This document shows positions 10,301 through 18,241 of a stretch of DNA of 64,000 bases, in pieces. The notes beneath the pieces are model-generated. The model saw only the letters and a list, made by a program, of their open reading frames with translations. It made no database searches and had not been told where the DNA came from. A program made the position numbers and the translations under genes. This DNA comes from Silvibacterium dinghuense (GTDB taxonomy: Bacteria > Acidobacteriota > Terriglobia > Terriglobales > Acidobacteriaceae). Location of the stretch: the NCBI RefSeq assembly GCF_004123295.1, contig NZ_SDMK01000001.1, forward strand, positions 806,001 through 870,000, read 5' to 3'. Numbering within the stretch: the stretch's first letter is position 1; each line of letters opens with the position of its first letter.

Positions 10301-11888
10301 CCTTTCGCTGCGCAGCCTCGATGCCATGGACCGCCTGGAGAAGTTCCGCGGCCACATCTACAACTGGTACAACACGCATACCTTCGAACCGCTCACGCCA
10401 ATCACCGTTTCCTCGGTCGACAGCGGCAACCTCATCGCATCGCTCTACACGCTGCGTACCGGCGCGCGCGAGCTTCTGCACCGCCCGGTTCTCAAACCCA
10501 CGCTCTTTACCGGGCTCGAAACACATTGGCAACTGTTGCGGTTACAAAAAGGCCTGCCCGCCGAACTGGCGAACCGTACCACTCCGGCCCGCACTGCCGG
10601 GATCTATGGCTGGATAGGGTGGATCTCCGAAACCTCCCAGCTTCCCTCGCTCCAGCAGCTGCCCGCATACGCTGCGCCCTCGCCGGATGAGCTCGCCTGG
10701 TGGCTTCGCGAAACCCGCGCCCGCCTCGACGCCATCCTCAGCCTCGTCCGCAACTACCTGCCCTGGATCTCCTGCGGCTATATTCCCATCCGCGAGCTCG
10801 TACAGCAGACACTCAAGGACAAGGAGATCATTCCTACCCTCGAGAACGCACCCGAATTCCTCGATCAGCTCGAGCAGCGCCTTGCCCGCGCCTGGGCTAC
10901 GGCCAACGCCACGCAATCGTCGGCAGGCTCTTCGGATCTGGACAGCTCTGCGCAGGGCATTCTCATCGAACAGCTCCGCTCCGAGCTCCCCGCTGTCCGC
11001 CAGAGGCTCACCGCGCTCTCCGAGCAGTTGCTTGCAGTCTCGAACGGCGCTCTCCGCGCCGCCGAGGAGATGGACTTCGCCTTCCTCGCCGACAAGGGCC
11101 GTCAGCTGCTCTCGATCGGCTATGAAATTGCGACGAACACGCTGCACGAAGCCACCTACGACATGCTCGCCTCCGAAGCGCGCATCGCCACCTTCATCGC
11201 CGTCTCACGCGGCGAGCTGCCGCAGCAGGGATGGTTCAAGATGGGCCGCGTGCACACCATGGCCTACGGTCGCGCCATCCTGCTCTCCTGGACGGGCACC
11301 ATGTTCGAGTACCTGATGCCGGCGCTCTGGATGCGCAACTATCCGGACACGCTCATCGCCCGCTCGCTTTCATCGGCCGTCGCCATCCAACGCGAATTCG
11401 GCAAGGCGAACGGCATTCCGTGGGGCATCTCCGAATCCGGTTTCGGCAAGACCGATGACGCCGGCCACTATCACTATCAGGCCTTCGGCATCCCGGCCAT
11501 CTCGCTCAAGTACGACGCGACCGCCGGCCCGGTCGTTTCGCCCTACTCCACCTTCCTTGCCATCGGCGTCGAGCAGCAGGAGGCTATTCGCAACCTGCGC
11601 CGCATGGAAGGCATGCAATGGGTTGGCGCTTACGGTTTCTATGAAGCTGCCGACTTCTGCGAATCGACCTCGAAGCCAGTCGTCGTGCGCGAGTGGATGG
11701 CCCATCACCAGGGTATGGCCATGATGTCGCTGCTCAACCTGCTGGCCGACAATGCCGTCCAACGCTGGTTCCATGCCAACCCGGAGTTCCAGGCTTCGGA
11801 GCTGCTGCTGCATGAAAAGCCTATCCGCGAGGCGGGCCTCAAGGCCGATCAGAAACCTGTCCGCAAGGCGAAGAAATCCGCGGCATAG
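7347..11888 (+). CDS. Cyclic beta-1,2-glucan synthase-like protein (GT84 plus glycoamylase-like domain, no GH94)
   Basis: A 1,513-residue membrane glycosyltransferase. Order: an N-terminal region to about residue 325; two membrane spans (about 325-370); a GT84-type transferase core with 'ITLDSDTQLPRGTA' (about 535) and 'HRWVRGDWQIAQW' (about 688); more membrane spans (about 735-780 and 860-890); then a glycoamylase-like domain (about 905-1480; 'WFKMGRVHTMAYG', 'PWGISESGFG', 'VREWMAHHQGMAMMSL'). In NdvB/Cgs proteins (about 2,800 residues) this last domain closes the glucan ring and a GH94 phosphorylase region follows. Here the protein stops after it with a basic tail. A ribosome site GGAG lies 5 bases before the ATG. 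Co-directional with the ABC exporter. Confidence 0.88.
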   Translation: MFQVPAIDQEILDKAGLVPAEMRAHARTVTAQWSVIHRPQSPITLAPRIQQAEESLNALLAELEELPASAAQQGPNPLLEIRENPRLFRTAITEMVSVQKKVPKLPRVVSPLGEEPRAAVVASGYLEGAKSVWNGSALRIWLDEAQSFDPLELRELWILPTFLKFALLDSILMQADAMLHHPEMPDAGTPQLLTARIKSLRQLGHADWTSLMEPLVVFDATLLKDPSGAYAKMDFDSRENYRKRVAEIAFYSERSESEVAQSVIDFAVKAQQQRIEDPRVYLRQAHVGYYLFDRGFPDLARAIGYRPNFIHSLRLTLRRNPDDFFIIGIEVLTILLMAAIVVPLVPHHPVIGGLTVAFFLLLLPVSQTAIDFINNTVTAIFKAAALPKLDFTKGIPAEFTTLVAVPTLLMHEKQVRELVGELEVRFLANQDPNLHFALLTDLPDSVARPREADRDPLVDLAVKLIDGLNQRYASTAAKHGSFFLLHRHRIFNARQGVWMGWERKRGKLLDLNNYLKGTFDAFPVKAGDMATLARTQYIITLDSDTQLPRGTAQAMVGAMAHPLNRAVIDPDRRVVTAGYGILQPRVGVSVQSASRSRLASIYSGQTGFDVYTRAVSDVYQDLYGEGIFTGKGIYEVNALHAVLDRRFPRNSLLSHDLIEGAYARAGLATDIEVIDDYPSHYSAYTRRKHRWVRGDWQIAQWLFSRVPDESGHYVRNPISNISRWKILDNLRRSLVEPITLILLVAGWFGLPGGPLFWTAVTLFLLFTPTVVQLIFSLGRAMASEMPGEVREALLGFYQALIITLLNLIFLPHQTMLSLDAIVRSLVRRFITGQRLLEWETAAEAESSKAKRTPVDRYLAASPVFALALAGLLALFHLKALFVAAPILVLWGLESAITVWLNRAPREEKTPLTAQDEAWMRQHALRIWRFFHEFGGERHNYFIPDNVEEETLFEAARVSPTNFGLLLNARQAAVELGFLTLPEFCDLSLRSLDAMDRLEKFRGHIYNWYNTHTFEPLTPITVSSVDSGNLIASLYTLRTGARELLHRPVLKPTLFTGLETHWQLLRLQKGLPAELANRTTPARTAGIYGWIGWISETSQLPSLQQLPAYAAPSPDELAWWLRETRARLDAILSLVRNYLPWISCGYIPIRELVQQTLKDKEIIPTLENAPEFLDQLEQRLARAWATANATQSSAGSSDLDSSAQGILIEQLRSELPAVRQRLTALSEQLLAVSNGALRAAEEMDFAFLADKGRQLLSIGYEIATNTLHEATYDMLASEARIATFIAVSRGELPQQGWFKMGRVHTMAYGRAILLSWTGTMFEYLMPALWMRNYPDTLIARSLSSAVAIQREFGKANGIPWGISESGFGKTDDAGHYHYQAFGIPAISLKYDATAGPVVSPYSTFLAIGVEQQEAIRNLRRMEGMQWVGAYGFYEAADFCESTSKPVVVREWMAHHQGMAMMSLLNLLADNAVQRWFHANPEFQASELLLHEKPIREAGLKADQKPVRKAKKSAA

Positions 11889-11905
11889 CTGGCTTCTCAG
11901 CACAA

Positions 11906-11947
11906 AAATAGAACGGGCCGGCAAAATTTCGCCGGCCCGTTCTATTT
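11906..11947. terminator. Bidirectional terminator between convergent genes
   Basis: A 17-bp inverted repeat beginning AAATAGAACGGGCC, with an 8-base AAAATTTC loop. It has an A-tract on the left and a T-tract on the right, so it can end both the glucan-synthase transcript (+) and the hydrolase transcript (-). Confidence 0.88.
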
Positions 11948-11971
11948 CCTTCACATGCTCATCTTTACCGG

Positions 11972-13426
11972 TTATTCCACGGGCTCTACCAGGTACTGCT
12001 CCAGCTTGCCATCCGGCATGGTGTAGGTGGTCACGCGCAGCGTCTGCGGGCGGCTATCGAACTTCACCGCAAAGCTGTGGAAGGTCATGCCGCCGCGCAG
12101 GCTCTCACTTCCCTGCGTGAAGGAGGAAGGCTCTCCCAGCGGCCCCAGGCTGTTCTTGAAGTCTTCGAGTGCCTGATCGCCGAAGTACGCATTGCAATTG
12201 TCGGTGAAGAGCGAGCGGTCGATCTTCCCCTGCTGCAGACCGGCGAAGATCTGCTTCGCCTGAGTCAGCTCCGCGCTGGAAGGTGTTTTCCCTGCTGCGG
12301 TATCGAGCACCAGGTCCGCGACTGCGCGCGCAATGCCACTGCCCGCCGAAGCCGCATCCTGATTGGTCAGAACCGCGATCGCGATCTTGTCGTCGGGGAA
12401 AACCAGATTCTCCGCAGTGAAGCCTGAGACCTCACCCGAGTGCTCCCACAATACATGCCCGTCGTACTGGCGCACGAAGATGCCAAGCCCGTAGTGCGAG
12501 TCTGTGCCGTCCTTGAGCTTCACACTCGCAGCCATCTCGTCATACGACTTCTTCTCAAGCAGCGAGCGATTCATCATGCTGATGTTCCATTGCGAGAGGT
12601 CATAGGCCGGCATCGCCAGCTCGCCGGCCGCGAACATCCAACCTTTGCCTTCCTTCGGCGCCGGACGCAGTGGCCCCAGCGCGTAGCGGATGTACCCCTC
12701 GGCATCGGTATCGCCCAGCTTCTTCGCATCGGAGTTCCACACCGCCTCCATATCGAGCGGCTTGAAGATATGCTCCTGCAGAAACGGCATCAGCTCTTCG
12801 CCGCTCACCATCTCCACAATGCGTCCGGCGATCACGAAGTTTGTGTTGGAGTACTGCCACTTCGTTCCCGGCTCAAAATCCAGCGGCTTCTTACCCCACA
12901 CATCGAGGATGTGCTGCGCGGTGACAGCCTCGCGCATGGGAGGCATCAGGTAATCCTCCGGCCAGTAATCCTGATAGCCCGAGGTATGCGAGAGCAGCAT
13001 GCGGATGGTCACATCCTTGGCCTGCGTGAGATCGGGCAGATACTTCGAGACGGGGTCGTCGATCGAGAGCTTGCCCTGCTGCTCGAGCAGCAGGATTGCC
13101 GCCGCGGTGAACTGCTTCGAAATGGAACCGACCGAATAGCGCATGGCCGGCGTTGCCGCCAGCTTTGGCGAGAGGCGGGCATCGCCATACGCGTGCGTGT
13201 AGACGATCTCGCCGTGCTCAACGACCGCCAGCGTTGCCGAAGGCACACCCGTCGTGGCCAATACCTTTTCGGCTGCCGCGTCGATCTTCGCCCGTTCGGC
13301 TGAGGGCATTGTCTCCACCACAAGCCCCGGCGGCGCAGACTGTGCGATGAGCGCGGCACTCATCGAAAAAGCAGAGAGGACAGAGGCGAAACGAAGCGCA
13401 TGCGAAATAGAGATAGGGCTCTTCAT
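11972..13426 (-). CDS. Secreted serine hydrolase, beta-lactamase class C/esterase type
   Basis: A 484-residue protein with a signal peptide ('SVLSAFSMSAALIAQ'). It has the penicillin-recognising fold motifs: 'SVGSISKQF' (SxxK nucleophile), 'YSNTNF' (YxN) and a C-terminal extension of about 100 residues with a 'GGMTFHSFAV' segment. Proteins of this type include periplasmic D-aminopeptidases, esterases and true AmpC enzymes; the sequence does not tell which. The longer open frame upstream overlaps the MFS gene and is not credible; the ATG at 13426 begins a good signal peptide. It lies 50 bases downstream of the MFS pump on the same strand. Confidence 0.88.
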   Translation of the reverse strand: MKSPISISHALRFASVLSAFSMSAALIAQSAPPGLVVETMPSAERAKIDAAAEKVLATTGVPSATLAVVEHGEIVYTHAYGDARLSPKLAATPAMRYSVGSISKQFTAAAILLLEQQGKLSIDDPVSKYLPDLTQAKDVTIRMLLSHTSGYQDYWPEDYLMPPMREAVTAQHILDVWGKKPLDFEPGTKWQYSNTNFVIAGRIVEMVSGEELMPFLQEHIFKPLDMEAVWNSDAKKLGDTDAEGYIRYALGPLRPAPKEGKGWMFAAGELAMPAYDLSQWNISMMNRSLLEKKSYDEMAASVKLKDGTDSHYGLGIFVRQYDGHVLWEHSGEVSGFTAENLVFPDDKIAIAVLTNQDAASAGSGIARAVADLVLDTAAGKTPSSAELTQAKQIFAGLQQGKIDRSLFTDNCNAYFGDQALEDFKNSLGPLGEPSSFTQGSESLRGGMTFHSFAVKFDSRPQTLRVTTYTMPDGKLEQYLVEPVE

Positions 13427-13476
13427 AGGAAAGAGCCAGCCTAACAGCTGGCTCTCGACGTGCGCCAGTTCCGTGA

Positions 13477-14952
13477 TTATGCGCTGGGATGATCTTCGAG
13501 CAGGTGCTTCACCGACTCCGCCGTTCCACGTGCCCAGGGTGAGGTTGAGACGAATGCCAGCACCAGTACCGCAGCACCGGCAGCGGTCATCGTCCACCAG
13601 ATGGCATGCGTCGCCGTGGTGAAGTCCGTACCGTGCACGCGGCTCGCAGCCACCACCGAGCCGCTGACTGCGACACCCAGCGCTGCGCCTACCTGCCTGC
13701 TGGTCGAGGCGATGGCCGCAGCCACGCCCGCCTGCGAGAGCGGCATGCCGGCCACCGCGCTGTTGGTGATTGCGGGGTTGATCAGTCCCAGTCCGATACC
13801 GAAGAGCGTGTAGGCCAGCAGCAGCCAACCCACGTGCGTCGCCTGGCCGAGACCGGTCAGGGTCAGCGCAGCCAGCAGAAATCCAAGCCCCGCTCCAATC
13901 AGCGAACGCTTCGGGCCATGCGCAGCTACCAGCCGCCCCGACCACGGCGCGCAGATGATCATCATGACCGCCAGCGGCAGCGTAAACAGCCCGGTACGGA
14001 ATGCCGAGAGGCCGCGCACCTGCTGCAGATAGAGCGCATTCAAGAAGAGAAAGCCGGCAAAGCAGGAGAAGGCGCTCACCGCCAGCACCGTCGCACTGGC
14101 AAACGGCATGCTACGGAAGAAGCGCAGATCGAGAAGAGGATCGCGCCGGCGCGGCTCGTAGAGCACGAAGCCGAGAAATGCAACTGCGGTGGTGACAAAT
14201 AGTCCGATGATCAACCCCGAGGTCCATCCTGCATGCGGCCCTTCGATCACGCCCCAGGTCAGCGACGCCAGACCGATGAGCACCAGCGACTGACCCACGG
14301 GGTCAAACCGCCGCGCCCGCGCCGCCTTCGACTCATGGATAAAGATCGCAGCCAGTGTCGCCGCGACGATTCCCACCGGGATGTTGATCCAGAAGATCGA
14401 TCGCCATCCGATGGCCTGCGTCAGCGCACCGCCGATCAAGGGGCCAATGCCCAGCGACACACCCGCTACCGCGCCCCAGATGCCCACCGCCTTGGCGCGG
14501 TCCTTCGGATTGGGAAATGCATTCGCAATAATCGAGAGCGCCACCGGGTTCAGCATCGACGCGCCGAAGCCCTGCAGCGCACGGAAGGCAATCAGCTGCT
14601 CAATCGTCGCCGCGCGGCTGCACAGCAGCGATCCCAGGGTGAACACGCCGAGGCCGATCTGAAAGACGCGTCGCCGCCCGAAGCGGTCTGACATGGAGCC
14701 GGACAACATCAGGAAGCTCGCCACCACCAGCGTGTAGGCGTCGAGGATCCACTGCAGGCCGTTCATCCGCGCATGCAGGTCCTTCTGAATTGCAGGCAGC
14801 GCGACATTCACAATCGTCACGTCCATGCCCACGATCAGCAGGCTCATGCAGCAGATGGCCAGAATCAGGTTGGGATGGGTTGTCTTCTTCACGGCGGCCG
14901 AAACCCCACCGCTCACCTCAGCAGGCGTGCGCATAGTTTCAATCTTCGACAA
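13477..14952 (-). CDS. MFS drug/H+ antiporter, DHA2 (EmrB/QacA) type
   Basis: A 491-residue membrane protein with about 14 hydrophobic segments. Family motifs are visible: 'LDAYTLVVASFLMLSGSMSDRFGRRR' region (motif A 'GSMSDRFGRRR') and the motif C-like 'GVSLGIGPLIGGAL' in TM5. DHA2 proteins export lipophilic drugs, dyes or bile salts. There is no MFP (EmrA) partner nearby, so it probably works alone in the inner membrane. The TTG at 14952 is preceded by GGAGA at 5-6 bases, which favours it over the ATG at 14934. It probably forms an operon with the downstream hydrolase. Confidence 0.9.
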   Translation of the reverse strand: MSKIETMRTPAEVSGGVSAAVKKTTHPNLILAICCMSLLIVGMDVTIVNVALPAIQKDLHARMNGLQWILDAYTLVVASFLMLSGSMSDRFGRRRVFQIGLGVFTLGSLLCSRAATIEQLIAFRALQGFGASMLNPVALSIIANAFPNPKDRAKAVGIWGAVAGVSLGIGPLIGGALTQAIGWRSIFWINIPVGIVAATLAAIFIHESKAARARRFDPVGQSLVLIGLASLTWGVIEGPHAGWTSGLIIGLFVTTAVAFLGFVLYEPRRRDPLLDLRFFRSMPFASATVLAVSAFSCFAGFLFLNALYLQQVRGLSAFRTGLFTLPLAVMMIICAPWSGRLVAAHGPKRSLIGAGLGFLLAALTLTGLGQATHVGWLLLAYTLFGIGLGLINPAITNSAVAGMPLSQAGVAAAIASTSRQVGAALGVAVSGSVVAASRVHGTDFTTATHAIWWTMTAAGAAVLVLAFVSTSPWARGTAESVKHLLEDHPSA

Positions 14953-15024
14953 GGTATCTCCAATAAAGAGATGCGCCCTGCGCCGCGAGGATGAAAAATC
15001 CCTCTTGAAAATGCCCGGCGAAGA

Positions 15025-15345
15025 TTACTTCACCATCGACAGCAGCTGCGAGCCGTAATTCACCGCCGATGTCACGTAGCCGATCACCTTCTGGATATTG
15101 TTCAACTGATCCGCCGCATTTTTGATACCAGCATTTGCAGCCTTCAACTGCTTGCTGACCGCCGCCACCTGCGCGTCGTTGTCGCTAAGTATCTGGTTCA
15201 GCGCCTTCTCGTAGTTTGCCTCCGCCTCAGTCACCTGCCCGTTCAAGACCTGTTTCTGCTCGCCCGTACACTTTGCGCTTACAGTCTCGTACTGGCTCAG
15301 CAGGGCCGTGTACGTATCCAGCACATCTTCGAGTGCGTTTGCCAT
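15025..15345 (-). CDS. Small helical protein of unknown function
   Basis: A 106-residue, mostly helical, alanine- and glutamine-rich protein ('YETVSAKCTGEQKQVLNG', 'ALNQILSDNDAQVAAV') with no signal peptide and no recognised domain. It could form a coiled coil. The start at 15345 (MANALED) is chosen because GAGGA overlaps the stop codon of the upstream lipoprotein gene 11 bases away; the longer frame would overlap that gene. The two genes are almost certainly co-transcribed and may act together. Function unknown. Confidence 0.72.
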   Translation of the reverse strand: MANALEDVLDTYTALLSQYETVSAKCTGEQKQVLNGQVTEAEANYEKALNQILSDNDAQVAAVSKQLKAANAGIKNAADQLNNIQKVIGYVTSAVNYGSQLLSMVK

Positions 15346-15356
15346 CGTCCCCGTCC

Positions 15357-16259
15357 TCACTTCGCCAGAATTTCGTCCGTCCACTGCTTCACGCCATCGA
15401 TCGTGGGCGGGGGCAGGCGAAAGGCCATCGGCTTCTCGGTCGCCACCAGATCGATCCGCTTTGCCATCTCCTTCAGCGCCGCCGACATGGCATCGCTTGC
15501 CTTGTCATACGCAGCCAACTGCGCTGTCTTTTTATCGGCGATCTGCTGCTTTACCAAGGGAGTCAGCTTCACGCTCACCGCAGCCGGCACCGGCGCAGTC
15601 CCTAGACCGAAAGGATCGAGCGCCGGCTTCAGCAGCGCCGCACTGTCTACCGCATTCTGATCGGACAGCATATCCGCCAGCATCGAAGCCTCGGCCAGAT
15701 ACGCCTCTTCCATCGTCCGCCAATCCGGCGCTTCCTTGTCGAAGAGCCCGCTCAGCGCGCCTGCCACCTGGTCCAGCGACTTGGCCACCTCGTGCTCCTT
15801 ATGCGCCTTCACCGCAGTCACCAGAGCCTCAATGCCCGCCTTGATCGCAGCCTGCTCGTCAGACGAGGCCTTGTGCGATGCCAGCCCGTCCACCTCCATC
15901 TCCAGCTTGCCGCAGGCGGTCGATACATCGTCGGCAGCCTTTGAGCCAGCCAGCGCGGCAAAGTCTCCAGCCACGGCAGTCAGGTCTGCGGCCATCGCCT
16001 CGCGCGTGGCCAGTTCCTCTTCGGTGGCATGAATCTCCTGCCGGCTCGCCGCCGGATAGGCAATCCCGAAGAGCGCCTCGCGCACCTTGAGCATCTGGTC
16101 CCGCGCGGTGAGCACCGTACCCAGCGCCGCGTAGTAATCGCTCAGCGACTTCGCCGTTGCCGACATCTGCGTGGCCGCGGCGGTCGCATCTTCGGCGGTC
16201 TTACAGCCCGCGATCACCAGCAGCCCCACCATGGCCGCCGCACATCGACGCCAGGACAT
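15357..16259 (-). CDS. Lipoprotein of unknown function
   Basis: A 300-residue protein with a lipobox ('GLLVIAGCKTAED'), so it should be lipidated at Cys19 and anchored to a membrane. The mature part is almost entirely helical and alanine-rich, with no recognised domain. A strong ribosome site (GGAGGTGAGG) precedes the ATG. It is the first gene of a two-gene unit with the small helical protein. Divergent from fabG, with 123 bases between them. I do not recognise the family. Confidence 0.82.
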   Translation of the reverse strand: MSWRRCAAAMVGLLVIAGCKTAEDATAAATQMSATAKSLSDYYAALGTVLTARDQMLKVREALFGIAYPAASRQEIHATEEELATREAMAADLTAVAGDFAALAGSKAADDVSTACGKLEMEVDGLASHKASSDEQAAIKAGIEALVTAVKAHKEHEVAKSLDQVAGALSGLFDKEAPDWRTMEEAYLAEASMLADMLSDQNAVDSAALLKPALDPFGLGTAPVPAAVSVKLTPLVKQQIADKKTAQLAAYDKASDAMSAALKEMAKRIDLVATEKPMAFRLPPPTIDGVKQWTDEILAK

Positions 16260-16367
16260 ACCTCACCTCCAGAACCGGACCTGAGCCGCATAAAGGGAAA
16301 AGCTGCCAAATGCTAGGAGACGCGTCCCGCGCTGTCAACGCAGAAGTTTCCCTGTGCCTGGCGAGAT

Positions 16368-16373
16368 TACAAT
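16368..16373 (+). promoter_or_regulatory. Putative -10 box (TACAAT) for fabG
   Basis: TACAAT ends 9 bases before the fabG ATG. That predicts a leader of 0-2 bases. No convincing -35 box is seen. Confidence 0.4.
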
Positions 16374-16382
16374 CACCTGAGC

Positions 16383-17129
16383 ATGTCTTCTCTGACCGGA
16401 AAAACCGCCCTCGTCACCGGAGCCTCGCAGGGCATCGGCCGCGCCATCGCCCTCGAGCTTGCCCGCGCCGGAGCCAACGTCGCTCTCGCCGCCCGTAACG
16501 AAGCCGCTCTTGCCGAACTGGCGCAGGAGATCACCGCCGCCGGCGGCACCGCCCAGCCCTTCGCACTCGACATCTCGAGCGAAGACTCGATCAAGGAATG
16601 CGCCAAGGCTATCCTCGCCCACTTCGGCACGGTGCACATCCTGGTCAACAACGCCGGGATCACAAAAGATACGCTCCTGCTGCGCATGAAGCGCGCCGAC
16701 TGGGATTCGGTCCTGAACACCAACCTCACCGGCACCTTCCTGCTCACGCAGGCGCTGGTCAGCTCCATGATGAAAGCACGCTGGGGCCGCATCATCCATA
16801 TCTCTTCGGTGGTCGGCGAGATCGGGCAGGCCGGGCAGGCCAACTACGCCGCCAGCAAGGCCGGACTCATCGGCTTCACCAAATCGCTGGCCCGCGAGCT
16901 CGCCTCGCGCGGCATCACCGCGAACGCCGTCGCTCCCGGCTACATCGAGACCGCGATGACCGCCGTCCTCGATGAGAAACAGCGCGAGGCTATGACGACG
17001 AACATCCCGCTCGGCCGCCCCGGCAGCGCGCAGGACATCGCTTACGCCGTCCGCTTCCTCGCCTCCGATGAGGCCGCCTATATCACCGGCCACACGCTCG
17101 ACGTCAACGGCGGCATGCACATGAACTAA
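16383..17129 (+). CDS. fabG: 3-oxoacyl-[acyl-carrier-protein] reductase
   Basis: A 248-residue short-chain dehydrogenase that reduces beta-ketoacyl-ACP with NADPH in fatty acid elongation. Cofactor motif 'TGASQGIGRAIA' (about 11-22), 'NNAGIT' (about 88-93), catalytic serine in 'HISSVVGEIGQAG', and Tyr/Lys in 'NYAASKAG' (YxxxK). The C-terminal 'ITGHTLDVNGGMHMN' is typical of FabG. Length matches E. coli FabG (244). It stands alone rather than in a fab cluster, so a paralogous SDR role is possible, but overall similarity to FabG is strong. Confidence 0.92.
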   Translation: MSSLTGKTALVTGASQGIGRAIALELARAGANVALAARNEAALAELAQEITAAGGTAQPFALDISSEDSIKECAKAILAHFGTVHILVNNAGITKDTLLLRMKRADWDSVLNTNLTGTFLLTQALVSSMMKARWGRIIHISSVVGEIGQAGQANYAASKAGLIGFTKSLARELASRGITANAVAPGYIETAMTAVLDEKQREAMTTNIPLGRPGSAQDIAYAVRFLASDEAAYITGHTLDVNGGMHMN

Positions 17130-17134
17130 GGACT

Positions 17135-17200
17135 GGCCGGGACTGGCCGTCCAGGCCTTTCGCCTTCGGCTGCTGCGCACAGGGCGCGCTGCGGTCGCGA
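17135..17200 (-). repeat. Dispersed GC-rich intergenic repeat (family A)
   Basis: A reverse-orientation copy: GGACTGGCCGTCCAGGCC, then TTTCGCCTTCGG and a degenerate GCGGTCGCGA end. It matches copies near 24.1, 27.97, 39.83, 46.8, 47.13, 54.0 and 60.94 kb. It lies just after the fabG stop codon. Confidence 0.6.
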
Positions 17201-17274
17201 GCTCGCCTGGCACGGAAGAATGGGGCCCATCCAAGCCTGAAGTTGGCCTGAACGGCGAGCGAGAATTCGAGTGC

Positions 17275-17307
17275 CCCACCCATGACACGCGGCCGGTCAT
17301 GGGTGGG
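17275..17307. repeat. Hairpin repeat (family B), 12-bp perfect stem
   Basis: CCCACCCATGAC / GTCATGGGTGGG with a 9-base loop (ACGCGGCCG), preceded by GTGCC. The same stem with a different loop lies at 24182-24215. The right arm contains the stop codon of the minus-strand gene that ends at 17297. Confidence 0.75.
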
Positions 17308-17929
17308 TCTCGCACCAATTCCAAAGCAGCAACCAGCTGCCATCAGCGGACGGGTACCACCTTCTCCTCAGCCGTAACCGTAAAAACAAGGGGTGCACTG
17401 GACACGGAGCCAACCAGTAGCGCATCAGGGCAACCCCTTTGAAGTCGAGATTGGCTTCCGCCATCGACACGGCTCTTCCTGTGAATTGCGCCTGCAACGT
17501 ATAGCTACCGGGCGGAAAATTGATCTTCCAGATCTTTTCCTTGGGCGCCGCATATTTCCGGAGGTCCACCTCGAAGGAGAACGCTGCGCCGACTGGCAAA
17601 GACGCGATCAAAGGATCGACACGTCCTGCAATAAAGCCCGGCTCCACAGGCTCAAGATGCAGAACCTGTCCACTCGGCAGAGTGAGCGTGTATTTCACCG
17701 CATGGGGATACTGCTTCGCTCCATTCGCCAGCGAGATCCCTACATTGAATGTCTGATCCTGCGAAGTGGCGTTGCGCAGTTCCACGCGAAAAAGCCCAGG
17801 CGTGGGTGTGGGAGCAAGCAGCAGGAGCGGCTCTCCCTGCGATGCCTCCGAAGTCTGTGCCGAGCCTGCGCCAACCCACCCGAAAACGACAACGAGCAAA
17901 GCAATCGCGCACGCTTTCATAGCGGACAC
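17297..17929 (-). CDS. Secreted protein of unknown function, 3' end invaded by a repeat
   Basis: A 210-residue protein with a signal peptide ('AIALLVVVFGWVGAGSAQ'). Residues about 35-160 read like a beta-sandwich ('FRVELRNATSQDQTFNVG', 'GSYTLQAQFTG'), similar in style to bacterial intermolecular-interaction domains, but I recognise no family. The last 40 residues change character: arginine-rich 'LRLRLRRRWYPS', then 'WNWCETHP'. The final codons lie inside the family B hairpin repeat, so the original C-terminus may have been replaced. Start could be either of two nearby ATGs (MSAMKA or MKA). Confidence 0.7.
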   Translation of the reverse strand: MSAMKACAIALLVVVFGWVGAGSAQTSEASQGEPLLLLAPTPTPGLFRVELRNATSQDQTFNVGISLANGAKQYPHAVKYTLTLPSGQVLHLEPVEPGFIAGRVDPLIASLPVGAAFSFEVDLRKYAAPKEKIWKINFPPGSYTLQAQFTGRAVSMAEANLDFKGVALMRYWLAPCPVHPLFLRLRLRRRWYPSADGSWLLLWNWCETHP

Positions 17930-18163
17930 AGCATAGCGAACGCCCTCCCTTGCCGCAAGCGCTGAAAAGCACGCTCCTTGATTTCAAAGCCGCCCCTTAG
18001 GTGCGCAGAGAGATTCCCTGGCCTGCTTCTCCAGGCAATGGAACCTCCAGTCAAGCCAGAAAGCTTGGCAACCGTGCGCAACTCGCTCCCCATCAGCTAC
18101 TTGCGAAAGCCTCGCGCTGGCATGGAATTTCCCCTCGCGGAGCTACACTGAAATCAGGAAAAG

Positions 18164-18202
18164 AAACGGCCGTCCGGCATCCCCGGGCGGCCGTTTTCTT
18201 TT
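18164..18202 (+). terminator. Strong terminator without an obvious upstream gene
   Basis: A 14-bp stem (AAACGGCCGTCCGG / CCGGGCGGCCGTTT, one G-T wobble) with a 5-base loop, then TCTTTT. The closest upstream + gene, fabG, ends 1 kb away beyond a minus-strand gene. The hairpin may therefore end a small RNA from 17930-18160 or act as a leader attenuator for the gene at 18242. A weak TACACT -10-like box lies at about 18144. The rest of 17930-18241 holds nothing I recognise. Confidence 0.7.
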
Positions 18203-18241
18203 GCGCAAAACTCGATCTCAAGCCGTGAGGAAGCCATCCCG

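Noticed and set aside
12000-13945. Longer version of the serine hydrolase starting at 13945
   Set aside because: The extra 170 residues are antisense-like low-complexity sequence overlapping the MFS gene; a clear signal peptide begins at 13426.
13477-14952. Antibiotic resistance island (MFS pump plus beta-lactamase-like gene)
   Set aside because: Both are common chromosomal families, with GC like the neighbours and no mobile element signs.
18001-18228. 75-residue frame upstream of the glycosyltransferase-like gene
   Set aside because: It reads straight through a strong terminator hairpin and has no recognisable features.
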